Of a stretch of DNA of 64,000 bases, positions 35,233 through 42,830 are shown piece by piece; the first letter of the stretch is position 1, and the number at the start of each line of letters is the position of its first letter. The translations under genes were made by a program, and so were the position numbers. Source of the stretch: Pseudomonadota bacterium (GTDB lineage Bacteria > Pseudomonadota > Gammaproteobacteria > Burkholderiales > UBA9220); assembly GCA_021845865.1 (NCBI GenBank), contig JAJZVC010000006.1, positions 1 to 64,000 of the forward strand. The letters are read 5' to 3'. The notes beneath the pieces are model-generated. The model saw only the letters and a program-made list of their open reading frames with translations, did no database searches and had not been told where the DNA came from.

Positions 35233-35594
35233 TATCTGGAAAATCGATCAGCGTTTCGTGGGCGACCAGGGCCGCGCTTAATGGCGGAAGACGGCGGAGG
35301 TGGAGAAGGTACTGGTACTGCCTCAGAACCAGAAACGAGGTCGATGTATGCAACAAGATCACGAACGTGAACACGACGACGCCCTGGCAAAACCCGGGGG
35401 GTAGCAGGAAAAGGAAGGAGCTTTCCCGTTGCTTCGCGGTTGCGCCACGATTGGTAGGAAATACCTGCAATTTTGCAGGCGAGGGTGAGAGGGATAAGAA
35501 CCTGACCACCGGTGATGGCCAGGATAATATCCAAAGTCGATCTGGATTGCGTTACCGCCTGAGAATCAGGGTCGGCTACGGCAAAGGCAGTCAT
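35232..35594 (-). CDS. HTH protein next to the right att site
   Basis: From ATG 35594, behind GAGGAGG and AGGAG, the product has 120 residues. The middle (GGQVLIPLTLACKIAGISYQ, then SWRNREATGKLLPFPA) is a helix-turn-helix like pyocin-activator or plasmid-helper DNA-binding proteins. The C-terminus (RGPGRPRNADRFSR) is an AT-hook-like basic tail. A longer frame to 35690 includes the regulatory repeat and is not the likely start. It heads a two-gene leftward operon. Confidence 0.6.
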   Translation of the reverse strand: MTAFAVADPDSQAVTQSRSTLDIILAITGGQVLIPLTLACKIAGISYQSWRNREATGKLLPFPATPRVLPGRRRVHVRDLVAYIDLVSGSEAVPVPSPPPPSSAIKRGPGRPRNADRFSR

Positions 35595-35647
35595 GGGCTC
35601 TCCTGTCCTCCTCGTTAGGTTGCACCACTCGGTGTATCTCGGGCTGA

Positions 35648-35724
35648 GTGAGGCAATTCTGGTGACATTCACGGCACCAGCAAAATACAATGTTCGCGTT
35701 TTGGTTAACGAACCTCCATAGAAA
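35648..35724. promoter_or_regulatory. Duplicated regulatory sequence, copy B
   Basis: Matches 33335-33415 over its length, with GTGAC-6-GGCAC at 35662-35677 in place of the perfect dyad, the same CACCAGCAAAATA, AATGTTC and GTTAAC blocks and the same CCATAGA end. It is upstream of the leftward gene starting at 35594. Nothing credible starts rightward from it, unlike copy A. Confidence 0.65.
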
Positions 35725-35775
35725 ATGACGGGGGCGCAGCATGGGACATGCCAGGGGACAACCGGCTAGGTACAG

Positions 35776-35814
35776 TTTGGTACTATTTGGGACAAATTTG
35801 GGTACAATTGGGAC
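35776..35814 (+). promoter_or_regulatory. Right-end integrase arm-type sites
   Basis: Four near-copies of TTGGGTAC (35776 TTTGGTAC, 35787 TTGGGAC, 35798 TTGGGTAC, 35808 TTGGGAC) are spaced 10-11 bases, one helical turn, about 75 bases inside attR. They match the two copies inside attL. This phasing is expected for arm-type binding by a tyrosine integrase; the function is inference. Confidence 0.55.
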
Positions 35815-35852
35815 AGCAAAACTGCAGAAATGGCGCGGAGGCCAGAAACGAA

Positions 35853-35876
35853 AAAACCGGCCAAGTGGCCGGTTTT
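35853..35876 (-). terminator. Intrinsic terminator downstream of tRNA-Val
   Basis: AAAACCGGCC and GGCCGGTTTT form a perfect 10-bp stem around AAGT, with a T-run on the minus strand. It lies 14 bases past the tRNA 3' end and comes from the island, so the element appears to bring its own terminator to replace the displaced one at 14611. Confidence 0.75.
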
Positions 35877-35888
35877 ATTCGGGTTTTA

Positions 35889-35937
35889 CTGGTGGGTGGT
35901 ACAGGGATTGAACCTGTGACCCCTGCCGTGTGAAGGC
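35889..35937 (-). repeat. attR: tRNA-Val 3' half
   Basis: The second copy of the 49-bp repeat (see 14643-14691), here part of the intact tRNA gene. The one differing base lies in the acceptor stem: the copy here gives perfect pairing with the 5' strand, while the left copy would give a G-U pair. Confidence 0.9.
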
Positions 35938-35964
35938 AGTGCTCTACCGCTGAGCTAACCACCC
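35890..35964 (-). tRNA. tRNA-Val(CAC)
   Basis: Reading minus, the 75 bases fold as a standard tRNA: acceptor GGGTGGT/ACCACCC with discriminator A and encoded CCA, D arm AGCTCAGCGGTAGAGCA-like, anticodon stem CTGCC/GGCAG with loop TTCACAC giving anticodon CAC, and T arm with GTTCAATCC. It would read GTG codons. Its 3' half is the integration site of the island. Confidence 0.93.
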
Positions 35965-36089
35965 GAAAGGCCGCTATTAAAACACAAGTCGGGGAACCAG
36001 GTCAAATTTGAGAAGACTTTCCCGAACCACGGCAACTTTAGGCACAGCCAGCGGTCCATGCAAACGTTTACGCATCTTGAGGAGAGTAC

Positions 36090-36755
36090 ATGAGCGACCT
36101 ACGCCTTACCCGAATCTGGGACCTTCCCACGCGACTGTTCCACTGGTGCCTTGTCCTTCTGGTGGCCGCCGCATGGGGAACAGCCGAACTAGGCGATAAC
36201 CTGATGGACTACCACAAGCTAGCCGGCTACGGCATCCTGGCCCTGGTGATGTTCCGATTGGCTTGGGGAATCTGCGGCAGCGAAACCTCGCGCTTCGCCG
36301 GCTTCGTTCGCGGCCCAAGGTCCGCCTTGGCTTATCTGCAGGCCGTGAAGCGCGGCCACGCCTCCCCTTACCCCGGCCACAACCCCCTCGGCGGCTGGAT
36401 GGTGGCAGCCCTGCTGGCGCTCCTCTTTCTCCAGGCGGGAACCGGTCTATTCGCCAACGATGACATCATGACCGAGGGCCCCTTGAAGCACTGGGTATCC
36501 GACGAGACCAGCAGCCTCCTCACCGGCATCCACGAAACGAATTTCTATGTCTTGCTCGGCTTGGTGGCCGTCCACGTCAGCGCCATTCTGTTCTATCGCT
36601 TTTTCAAGGGCGAGGACCTGGTGCGCCCCATGCTCACCGGCAACAAACCTCTGCCCCCTGGCACGCCCGAGCCAAAAATGGCGCCGATCTGGCTTGCCGC
36701 ATTGATTATGGCGGGGAGTTCAGCAACCGTGTGGGGAATCGTCGCTTACCTCTGA
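36090..36755 (+). CDS. Cytochrome b561-type membrane protein
   Basis: A 221-residue protein with four transmembrane helices. Likely haem-ligand histidines are in PTRLFHWCLVLL, DYHKLAGYGILAL and LVAVHVSAILFY, and a signature GHNPLGGWMVAALLALLFLQ precedes the third helix. This is the cytochrome b561/Ni-Fe hydrogenase b-subunit family, which passes electrons between quinones and periplasmic partners such as c-type cytochromes. It is preceded by TTGAGGAGAG. Its 3' end overlaps the convergent next gene by 36 bases. Confidence 0.88.
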   Translation: MSDLRLTRIWDLPTRLFHWCLVLLVAAAWGTAELGDNLMDYHKLAGYGILALVMFRLAWGICGSETSRFAGFVRGPRSALAYLQAVKRGHASPYPGHNPLGGWMVAALLALLFLQAGTGLFANDDIMTEGPLKHWVSDETSSLLTGIHETNFYVLLGLVAVHVSAILFYRFFKGEDLVRPMLTGNKPLPPGTPEPKMAPIWLAALIMAGSSATVWGIVAYL

Positions 36756-36995
36756 GCGTTCGCCGTCGAGCCGGACCCAGGAGTTCTCGTTTCTGGCCAC
36801 CTCGTAGACGACCCAACGGTCAAATTCCTCCAAGGAGCAGGTAAAGCGCTGGCGCCGGTCAACGCCCGCGAGGACCTTGAAGGTGACATAATCGACGCCG
36901 TCGCTCGGCACGCCAAGAACTTGCCGCACAGACCAGTGGCGGCCGAAAATGCCGTTGCTGTACATGCCGCCGATGCGGAGAGTCGGTTTTTTCAT
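36720..36995 (-). CDS. Conserved hypothetical protein, 91 residues
   Basis: A small soluble protein (MKKPTLRIGGMYSNGIFGRH start) with no signal peptide or membrane helix. The body VRQVLGVPSDGVDYVTFKVL then RFTCSLEEFDRWVVYEVARN looks like a compact beta-rich domain. Similar short proteins are common in betaproteobacteria, but I know of no function. The gene overlaps the end of the cytochrome gene tail to tail. Confidence 0.6.
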   Translation of the reverse strand: MKKPTLRIGGMYSNGIFGRHWSVRQVLGVPSDGVDYVTFKVLAGVDRRQRFTCSLEEFDRWVVYEVARNENSWVRLDGERSEVSDDSPHGC

Positions 36996-37040
36996 AAGCC
37001 CTCACTCGACACACGCTTCCAGTGTGCGCCATCGCCGCAG

Positions 37041-37067
37041 AAAAAAAATCACCCCGCCGGGGCGGGG
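37041..37067 (-). terminator. Intrinsic terminator
   Basis: On the minus strand CCCCGCC and GGCGGGG form a stem followed by TGATTTTTTTT. It lies 27 bases past the stop of the leftward gene ending at 37094. Confidence 0.75.
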
Positions 37068-37093
37068 CGCGGTACTCCGAAAGGGGTATCCCG

Positions 37094-37987
37094 TTATTCT
37101 TCTTTGCCGGTCGCCGTCTGGCGCAGGGCCTTATTAATGGCATCCGGGGAGTCCATGATGGACATGAAGCTGTTGCTGCCCATCATGCTCAGGTCGGGAA
37201 AGCTGATGGCAATGCGGAAACGGGCATACTCGGCGATCACCTTGTTGTCCACGACCAGCATCTCGTAAGGCAGATGGGCCGTCGACTTGAGCTCCTTGAA
37301 GTCGATCTTGCTCATGATGAAGGCGTCGTCGGCGTATTTGTCCTTGGTCTTCATCGCCACGCCGAACACCGTTTCCTTCTTGCCCGGGACATCCACGCGA
37401 TAGACCTTGGTGACGCCGAACTTGCCCGCCTTGAGGTTGGCCTCAACCGCTTTCACCGCTTCGTCATAGCTGCCGTATTCGGCCAGGGTTTTCGGCTCGT
37501 CGAAATACTCCATGCCGATGGTGTAGTGGTACTTGCGCAGGCTGCGGGGCGACAGGCCACGGGCACCGAAATCCTCCTGCTTGCCGAGGGCCTTTTCCAG
37601 CGCCGTCTCGACCCCCTTGAGATCGCCCTTCATGCGGTAGGCATTGGCCATGTATTCCGGATTGGTATAGGACACCTGAATTTCGTCCTTCACCTTGGTC
37701 ACCGCCACCCGCTGGACCGCGCCGAAGCCCCCCATTTCCGATTGGGCGGCATTGTTCTTCAATTCGTTGTTGGTCACCGCGATCACCACGGCATTGGGAT
37801 AGGGCGAGTAGCTGCCCACCACGGTAAAGCCGTTGGCGGTCAGCGCCGCCTTGGCGGCATCCACCTTCTCCTGAACCGTTCCCGGCCCCTTCGAGGCCAG
37901 CACGAAAGGCTTGAGGCCATCGTCGGCCAGGGCGCTCGCGGCAAAAAACAATGATACCGCTGCAATACATGCTTTCATAAAACGCAT
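37094..37987 (-). CDS. Periplasmic DUF302-like protein
   Basis: A 297-residue protein from ATG 37987 (GGAGG site upstream; an in-frame ATG at 37999 is less likely). Signal peptide: MRFMKACIAAVSLFFAASAL, then ADDG. The mature part begins GFTVVGSYSPYPNAVVIAVT and continues GFGAVQRVAVTKVKDEIQVS then YTNPEYMANAYRM, the pattern of DUF302-like proteins found in sulfur oxidisers. No catalytic residues are evident. It stands alone between two terminators. Confidence 0.65.
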   Translation of the reverse strand: MRFMKACIAAVSLFFAASALADDGLKPFVLASKGPGTVQEKVDAAKAALTANGFTVVGSYSPYPNAVVIAVTNNELKNNAAQSEMGGFGAVQRVAVTKVKDEIQVSYTNPEYMANAYRMKGDLKGVETALEKALGKQEDFGARGLSPRSLRKYHYTIGMEYFDEPKTLAEYGSYDEAVKAVEANLKAGKFGVTKVYRVDVPGKKETVFGVAMKTKDKYADDAFIMSKIDFKELKSTAHLPYEMLVVDNKVIAEYARFRIAISFPDLSMMGSNSFMSIMDSPDAINKALRQTATGKEE

Positions 37988-38023
37988 AGTATCCTCCATC
38001 TCATTAGGGGTTTTATCGTTGCT

Positions 38024-38058
38024 AAAACAAAGGCCGGGATTTCCCGGCCTTTGTTAGT
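38024..38058 (-). terminator. Terminator after the FadL-type gene
   Basis: ACAAAGGCCGGGA and TCCCGGCCTTTGT form a 13-bp perfect stem around a 2-base gap, with TTTTAGC on the minus strand. It lies 25 bases past the stop of the leftward gene at 38083. Confidence 0.8.
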
Positions 38059-38082
38059 AGGGCTACCGCTCAGACGGTATAG

Positions 38083-39429
38083 TTAGAACTTCTTGCCGTA
38101 GGCGATACCGAGAGAGTCCTGGTACATCTTGATGGTTTCGGTGCCAGCGTTAGCAGCTCCCAGCCAGCCGGTAAACAAGCTGGCTCCCTGCACGCTGTTC
38201 TCCTTAGCATGCATGTAGGACATAGTAATTTCGGACTGTTTGTCCAGGTTATAAGTAAAGCCAAGAGTATAGTGGTCAGTCACAACACCGGGAGCAATGA
38301 TGTTGAAGGTCACATCGCGGGACTGAATCGGGTTGTCACTATGGCTATAGCCAGCACGCAAAGTCAGCTTGTCGCTGTAAGCATGCTCAACACCGAACTT
38401 CCACACATCCACGCTACCCCAGCCGAAGCCGCGACCATTGTCCCCACCCAGGGTACCACCGATGGTCAAGCCACCATTAGTGCTGGGGTTGGCAATAGAC
38501 TTCACGCCACTGTAATTGATTCTCTGGTAGTCCACCGCCACAGTAGTCTTAGGAGTAGCCTTAATTGCGATGCCCAGGTTCCAGTTTTCAGGCATATCAA
38601 AGGCACCCTGTTCAGCAAACAGTTCCTTGTATTTATCGAACTTGCTCATGGCGATTTTGGAAGAATAGGCCGCACCGATAGAAATCTTATCGGTAAGTTG
38701 GCCGTAGTAACCGATGCGAACCCCCCAGCCGGTTGCACTATCGTAACCAACGTTAGTCAGGTTATTCGTCGTACCAGAGGAAGTATAGCCAACAAAACCT
38801 TGCAGACCTTCAGCTTTGAAGCGCTGATAACCAAAGAGAGGGGACACACCAATGGAGTGTCGTTCGTTTACTTTGTACGCCAAGGTGGGAGCAATAACCA
38901 GTTGCATCAAGTCAACACCAAGCTTGCCGCTACCGCAAAGCAAGTTGTAGGGAGAACCCGCAGCACCCGCAGAGTTAAAGCCTGCGCAAGCCGGAGAAGT
39001 GGCAACCGTAGTTTGCCCACCAGGATAATCAGTATTCATACCGCCATTGCCATATACCGTCACGCCAAGAGACATCTTGGAAGAAAGCATCCGGTTGTAA
39101 CCAAACTCAGGAACCAAGAAGTCGTTGCTACCGCTATCAGCAGAAGCATTTGCAAGAGAGCCCGCGCCGGGGGTTACACCGTCACGCTTTGCACTACGAA
39201 TCGGACGGAACCAATCCACGCCGATATCAAACCGGTCACCAGCAAAAACCATGGTAGCGGGGTTGTTGGCACCACCAAAGGCATCGTCAGCCATCGCCGT
39301 TGCAGCGCCAGCCATACCCTTGGCTTTCATGCCGTAACCATGGGAGAAGTAACCGTTGGTTGCCGAAGCGACACCAGGCAGAATCAGGCCGGAAACGGCG
39401 AGAGCCATTGCAAGTTTCTTGAATTTCAT
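38083..39429 (-). CDS. FadL/OmpP1-family outer-membrane channel
   Basis: A 448-residue protein with a signal peptide (MKFKKLAMALAVSGLILPGV, then ASATNGYFSHGYG) and the FadL N-terminal hatch pattern MKAKGMAGAATAMADDAFGG then ANNPATMVFAGDRFDIG. The rest alternates as beta strands and ends in Phe (YGKKF), as outer-membrane barrels do. FadL-type channels take up hydrophobic molecules such as long-chain fatty acids. The gene has a visibly lower GC content than its neighbours. It follows the lipoate-assembly cluster but an AT-rich 194-base gap separates them. Confidence 0.88.
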   Translation of the reverse strand: MKFKKLAMALAVSGLILPGVASATNGYFSHGYGMKAKGMAGAATAMADDAFGGANNPATMVFAGDRFDIGVDWFRPIRSAKRDGVTPGAGSLANASADSGSNDFLVPEFGYNRMLSSKMSLGVTVYGNGGMNTDYPGGQTTVATSPACAGFNSAGAAGSPYNLLCGSGKLGVDLMQLVIAPTLAYKVNERHSIGVSPLFGYQRFKAEGLQGFVGYTSSGTTNNLTNVGYDSATGWGVRIGYYGQLTDKISIGAAYSSKIAMSKFDKYKELFAEQGAFDMPENWNLGIAIKATPKTTVAVDYQRINYSGVKSIANPSTNGGLTIGGTLGGDNGRGFGWGSVDVWKFGVEHAYSDKLTLRAGYSHSDNPIQSRDVTFNIIAPGVVTDHYTLGFTYNLDKQSEITMSYMHAKENSVQGASLFTGWLGAANAGTETIKMYQDSLGIAYGKKF

Positions 39430-39623
39430 GGATGTAGTTCCTCCACTGAACGGGTGTTAAGAAAAAGGTGTTATGTGTTTTTACTTACTTGTGGAGCCAT
39501 CTTACCGGCTCAAGAAACCCGTTGAAGGGTTTCCTAGCGTTTTTATCCAATTTTATTTTTGGAACGTGTACAAGTGTATCATCCTCGCAACACATTGAAA
39601 ATTATAAAGTTTATTAGTCTATT

Positions 39624-40736
39624 CTAATATTCTATATTCGCCTGCCTCAACACGGTCACCACGTCTTCCGCCGCCAGGGAAAACGGGTAGGAACGGATAT
39701 CCGACGGCATGGAATCGCCGTAGGGGCGGTTGCAGGCCGAAACATCCGGCGCTCCGCTGCCGGGACAACCGGAGGTCTGAAAGGGTTTGCCGGAATGGAG
39801 ATAGGCCTCCAGTTCTTCCCTGCATACGCCGAAATCCGTCAGGCGGCCTTTCCCATCGAAAACCATCTTCTCGAATCGCCCGCCCGCGTAATCGATCAGG
39901 TAACGCCCGAGCTGTACCCGGCGCCACTGTCCCTGTTCGACCGCCGGCCAGTCTTCCATCATGGAACCCCGTTCGGGGAAAAAGGCGAACAGGTGGCTGC
40001 GCCCCCCCATGTCGCGGATACGCTGCACCAGCCGCAACATCTCCTGCTCCGTCTCGCCCATGCCGCAGATGAGATGCACCCCGAAACGCTCCGGGCCAAA
40101 AATCTCCGCCGCCCAGCCGATGGCACGCCAGTAATGCGACCATTCGTGAGGGCTCTTGACCGCGGCGCCACGGGTGCGCTCGAACACTTCGGGCGTCGCG
40201 GCGTCAAGGGCGACGGTAAAAATCTCCGCCCCGCGCCGTTTCAACGCCTCCAGGTCCCGCCGCTCCATGGTGGTGGGATTGGACAGGATGGAAACGGGAA
40301 TATGGGGCAGCGCTTTCACCCATTGCTCCAACAGCAACAGCGTATCGTCGCCGGAACGGGGATGGGTGATCATGGAAATGCACATGCGCTGGAAGCGGCC
40401 CTTGTCGTCGCCTCGCCGCACGCGGTCGATGATTTCCTGATAGCGCGCGGTGGGCCAATCCACGCGGATGAAGTTGCGGGCGTTGAATTCCCGGTCTTCC
40501 TCGCGATGCCGGGCCAAGCCGCAATACGCGCAGTTGGCCCGGCAGCCCTCGGGGTAGGTCACCAGCAGGTTGAGGCAGTGGGTGCAATCGACGCGATACA
40601 TCCGCCCCGGCATCAAGCCCAGGGTAATAGCCGCCGCCGTGGAAAGCTGGACGTAGTCGGGCGAGGTCATTTCCTTGCCCGTCTTGCCCTGGGAAGGATG
40701 GTAAAAGCTGATGGCTTGCTCCACGTAATCGTTCAT
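39624..40736 (-). CDS. Radical SAM protein of the LipS1/LipS2 lipoyl synthase type
   Basis: A 370-residue protein from ATG 40736, which overlaps the upstream stop (ATGA). The 4Fe-4S motif is CRANCAYC (Cx3Cx2C) with an upstream CTHC. Further elements are a SAM-binding-like AALDAATPEVFERTRG segment and LICGMGETEQEM. In other sulfur oxidisers and archaea, a pair of such proteins inserts the two sulfurs to make lipoate on LbpA/E2-type proteins. It is the last gene of the cluster. Which of S1 or S2 it is I cannot decide. Confidence 0.8.
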   Translation of the reverse strand: MNDYVEQAISFYHPSQGKTGKEMTSPDYVQLSTAAAITLGLMPGRMYRVDCTHCLNLLVTYPEGCRANCAYCGLARHREEDREFNARNFIRVDWPTARYQEIIDRVRRGDDKGRFQRMCISMITHPRSGDDTLLLLEQWVKALPHIPVSILSNPTTMERRDLEALKRRGAEIFTVALDAATPEVFERTRGAAVKSPHEWSHYWRAIGWAAEIFGPERFGVHLICGMGETEQEMLRLVQRIRDMGGRSHLFAFFPERGSMMEDWPAVEQGQWRRVQLGRYLIDYAGGRFEKMVFDGKGRLTDFGVCREELEAYLHSGKPFQTSGCPGSGAPDVSACNRPYGDSMPSDIRSYPFSLAAEDVVTVLRQANIEY

Positions 40737-41782
40737 CCCGTCCTCTCCTCCCAGTACTCGCGGAAAGCCACCCACGAGCGACGCATCGCCCCATCGCCCG
40801 GCCCCTGCGCCTCTCGCCGGCGCCGGACCGCCCTTGCCAACGAAGCGCCAAAGAGCTCCCGCACCTCGCCGGCGTAATCCCTCAGCGCCCCTTCCCGTCC
40901 GGAAAGCCGCATTACCGCCGCCTTTCCGGCCAGCTCTCCCGACACCACGGCAGGGTGGATGCCCGCGCCGGTCACCGGGTGCGTCAATCCCGCCGCATCC
41001 CCGGCGAACAGGACATTTCCAACCACCAGCTCCGGCCGCGGCCCGCCAACGGGAATCGCGCCACCGCTCCGCAGCAGCACCGTCCCGCCAACGCGCCCCT
41101 CCTCGGACATCCGCTGATGCAACGCGCGCAAAAGCTCGCCGAGCCGCCCCGCCGCCCGGCGCTCGACGCCGATACCCAGGTTGGCCCTCTCGCCCCTAGG
41201 AAATAGCCACGCATAACCGCCGGGGTAGTCGCCCGACAAAAACACCTCGGTCCAGTTCATTTTCTTGATCAGCGGAACGACGATTTGCCGAGCCAAAACG
41301 ACATCCAGCCGGGTCAGGCCAATGGCTGCGGCCACGGGAGAAGCGGGGCCGTCGGCGGCAATCAGCACGCGGTAAGCGACCGTTTTTTCCCCGCCGCCGT
41401 CCCGGCAATACGCCAGGGCATTTTCCCGATCCAGGCCGAGGAAACGGCACCCCGTCAGCACTTCGGCGCCTGCCTCTTGCGCGGCCCGAGCCAGGCCCGC
41501 GTCGAAGCGCTCCCGGTCGATCATGAGGCCAGGAAAAGCATTCTCCGTCTCGGCGCCCGAAGGCAGAACGGTTCGCATGCCATGCACCCGCTGAATCTCG
41601 GCGCCGGTTCGCTGCGCCATTGCCCCCAGGGAAAGGGGAACATATTCGGCGCACTGCACGGGGCGGCCGATATTTTGCCGCCGTTCCACGGCCAGCACCC
41701 GCAGCCCCGCCCGAGCCGCCGCAAGCGCCGCGGCGCCGCCGGCCGGACCGAGGCCGACAATCAGGACGTCACAGCGTTCCAT
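40733..41782 (-). CDS. Geranylgeranyl-reductase-like FAD oxidoreductase (LipT-like)
   Basis: A 349-residue flavoprotein with N-terminal dinucleotide fold VLIVGLGPAGGAAALAAARA and later LFAGDAAGLTHPVTGAGIHP, the second FAD-binding motif of the geranylgeranyl reductase family. In sHdr-linked lipoate loci a protein of this type, LipT, accompanies the two radical SAM proteins and the ligase and is thought to support electron supply to them. It overlaps the ligase gene by 14 bases and the radical SAM gene by 4. A role in lipid reduction is the alternative. Confidence 0.8.
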   Translation of the reverse strand: MERCDVLIVGLGPAGGAAALAAARAGLRVLAVERRQNIGRPVQCAEYVPLSLGAMAQRTGAEIQRVHGMRTVLPSGAETENAFPGLMIDRERFDAGLARAAQEAGAEVLTGCRFLGLDRENALAYCRDGGGEKTVAYRVLIAADGPASPVAAAIGLTRLDVVLARQIVVPLIKKMNWTEVFLSGDYPGGYAWLFPRGERANLGIGVERRAAGRLGELLRALHQRMSEEGRVGGTVLLRSGGAIPVGGPRPELVVGNVLFAGDAAGLTHPVTGAGIHPAVVSGELAGKAAVMRLSGREGALRDYAGEVRELFGASLARAVRRRREAQGPGDGAMRRSWVAFREYWEERTG

Positions 41783-42830
41783 CCAGCGCCCGCCTTATCA
41801 CATCGATCATTTCATCCGCCGACAAGGACAAGGCATCGGCAGGATAATCCGCCAGAAAGCGTCTGATTTTTTCCTCTGCTTCGGGAAGTGGAACGTTTTT
41901 CAACAGCGCCTCCAGGTCGTTGATCAGGCGCGACGGCGCGGCGAAGAAGTCACCGGTGAACCATACCTGCTTGATCAGCCGCGAGCGGCGGTCGTAGGCC
42001 AGCGCCACCCGCAGCAGCCCGCCGGCAAACTTGCCCATGGCTTCCAGCAAGGGGGCGTCGTGGCGTGGCGTTGCCACCAGGTGAAGCCATTCTTCGCCAG
42101 CCATTTCCCGCAGCGCTCTGCGGTACCGCTCCATCACCGTCCCGGGCAGTTCCGCCGGGACGAACTCCACGCCGAAAGCGGCGCCGAAAGCTTCGGCCAA
42201 GGCCGCCTGAACCCGTCCCAAGGGCGGCGCCTCCCCAAGCAACCGCCGGAGACTGGTCACCCGTTCCCTGGCCGAAGCAACCGCCTTATCCCGGAGCTTT
42301 TCCGCGGGGATGCGCAATATCCTCAGCATTTTTTCCACATCGAAGTCCAGCAGCAGCGTCCCCTGGTACATCAGCGCCCTTCCTTCCCACGCCCCGCCGG
42401 TGCCGGAAATTTTTCTTCCTTCCACTTCGATGTCGTTGCGGGGACGGAAACGGGCATCCACCCCAAGGGAACGGATGCCTGCCGCCGCCGCCTCGCAGAC
42501 AAGACGCGAAACCCGGTCCCGGTCCACCGAAGGAAAAACGTCCCGCGACAGGAACAACTCCCATCCCAGCTGGCCCTCGTCGAAATATATCGCGCCGCCG
42601 CCAGTAATCCGGCGCTGCGCCTGGATGCCGAGGGCGGCGCAGAAATCCAGGTCGAGCTCCTGTTCCAGGCTCTGGTGGCAGCCCACCAAGGCGGAGGGCG
42701 TAAAACGCAAAAAGCGCAGCGTATTGCCGATTTCTCCTGCTTCGCGGGCTTCCAGAAGCGCCCGGTCGTAAGCCAGGTTCTCGGTCGCGCCGCGCAGGCC
42801 GGTATCCACCACCTCCCACCGGGGTTTCAC
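41769..42830 (-). CDS. Lipoate-protein ligase-like protein (sLpl(AB) type)
   Basis: A 353-residue protein of the biotin/lipoate ligase superfamily. The nucleotide-binding segment is RRITGGGAIYFDEGQLGWEL and the catalytic-lysine segment RKISGTGGAWEGRALMYQGT. The C-terminal accessory domain (about residues 250-353) is also present, as in fused sLpl(AB). It would load octanoate or lipoate on LbpA, encoded two genes upstream. Its ATG overlaps the stop of the first radical SAM gene by 4 bases, and its stop overlaps lipT-like by 14. Confidence 0.85.
   Translation of the reverse strand: MKPRWEVVDTGLRGATENLAYDRALLEAREAGEIGNTLRFLRFTPSALVGCHQSLEQELDLDFCAALGIQAQRRITGGGAIYFDEGQLGWELFLSRDVFPSVDRDRVSRLVCEAAAAGIRSLGVDARFRPRNDIEVEGRKISGTGGAWEGRALMYQGTLLLDFDVEKMLRILRIPAEKLRDKAVASARERVTSLRRLLGEAPPLGRVQAALAEAFGAAFGVEFVPAELPGTVMERYRRALREMAGEEWLHLVATPRHDAPLLEAMGKFAGGLLRVALAYDRRSRLIKQVWFTGDFFAAPSRLINDLEALLKNVPLPEAEEKIRRFLADYPADALSLSADEMIDVIRRALDGTL

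Larger units (their letters stand above)
14643..35937. mobile_element. tRNA-Val-integrated mobilizable island of about 21.3 kb
   Basis: The island is bounded by a 49-bp direct repeat (one mismatch) equal to the 3' part of tRNA-Val. The tRNA is intact at the right end and a 3' fragment remains at the left. It encodes a tyrosine integrase next to the left end, an excisionase-like HTH protein, a MOBC-like relaxase, traN/traH/traG, toxin-antitoxin and defence genes. No complete type IV secretion system, coupling protein or TraI-type relaxase is present, so it fits an integrative mobilizable element dependent on a helper. Base composition is more A+T rich and more variable than in the flanking genes. 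Confidence 0.88.

Noticed and set aside
14643..35937. Complete integrative conjugative element
   Set aside because: Only traN, traH and traG plus small envelope genes are present. No ATPase, coupling protein or core channel genes are seen in the 21 kb.
14643..35937. Prophage
   Set aside because: An integrase and HTH genes are present but there are no capsid, terminase, portal, tail or lysis genes.
41521..41866. Plus-strand frames opposite the LipT-like and ligase genes
   Set aside because: Antisense to two overlapping genes with clear FAD and ligase motifs; composition is Pro/Arg-rich as expected for shadows.
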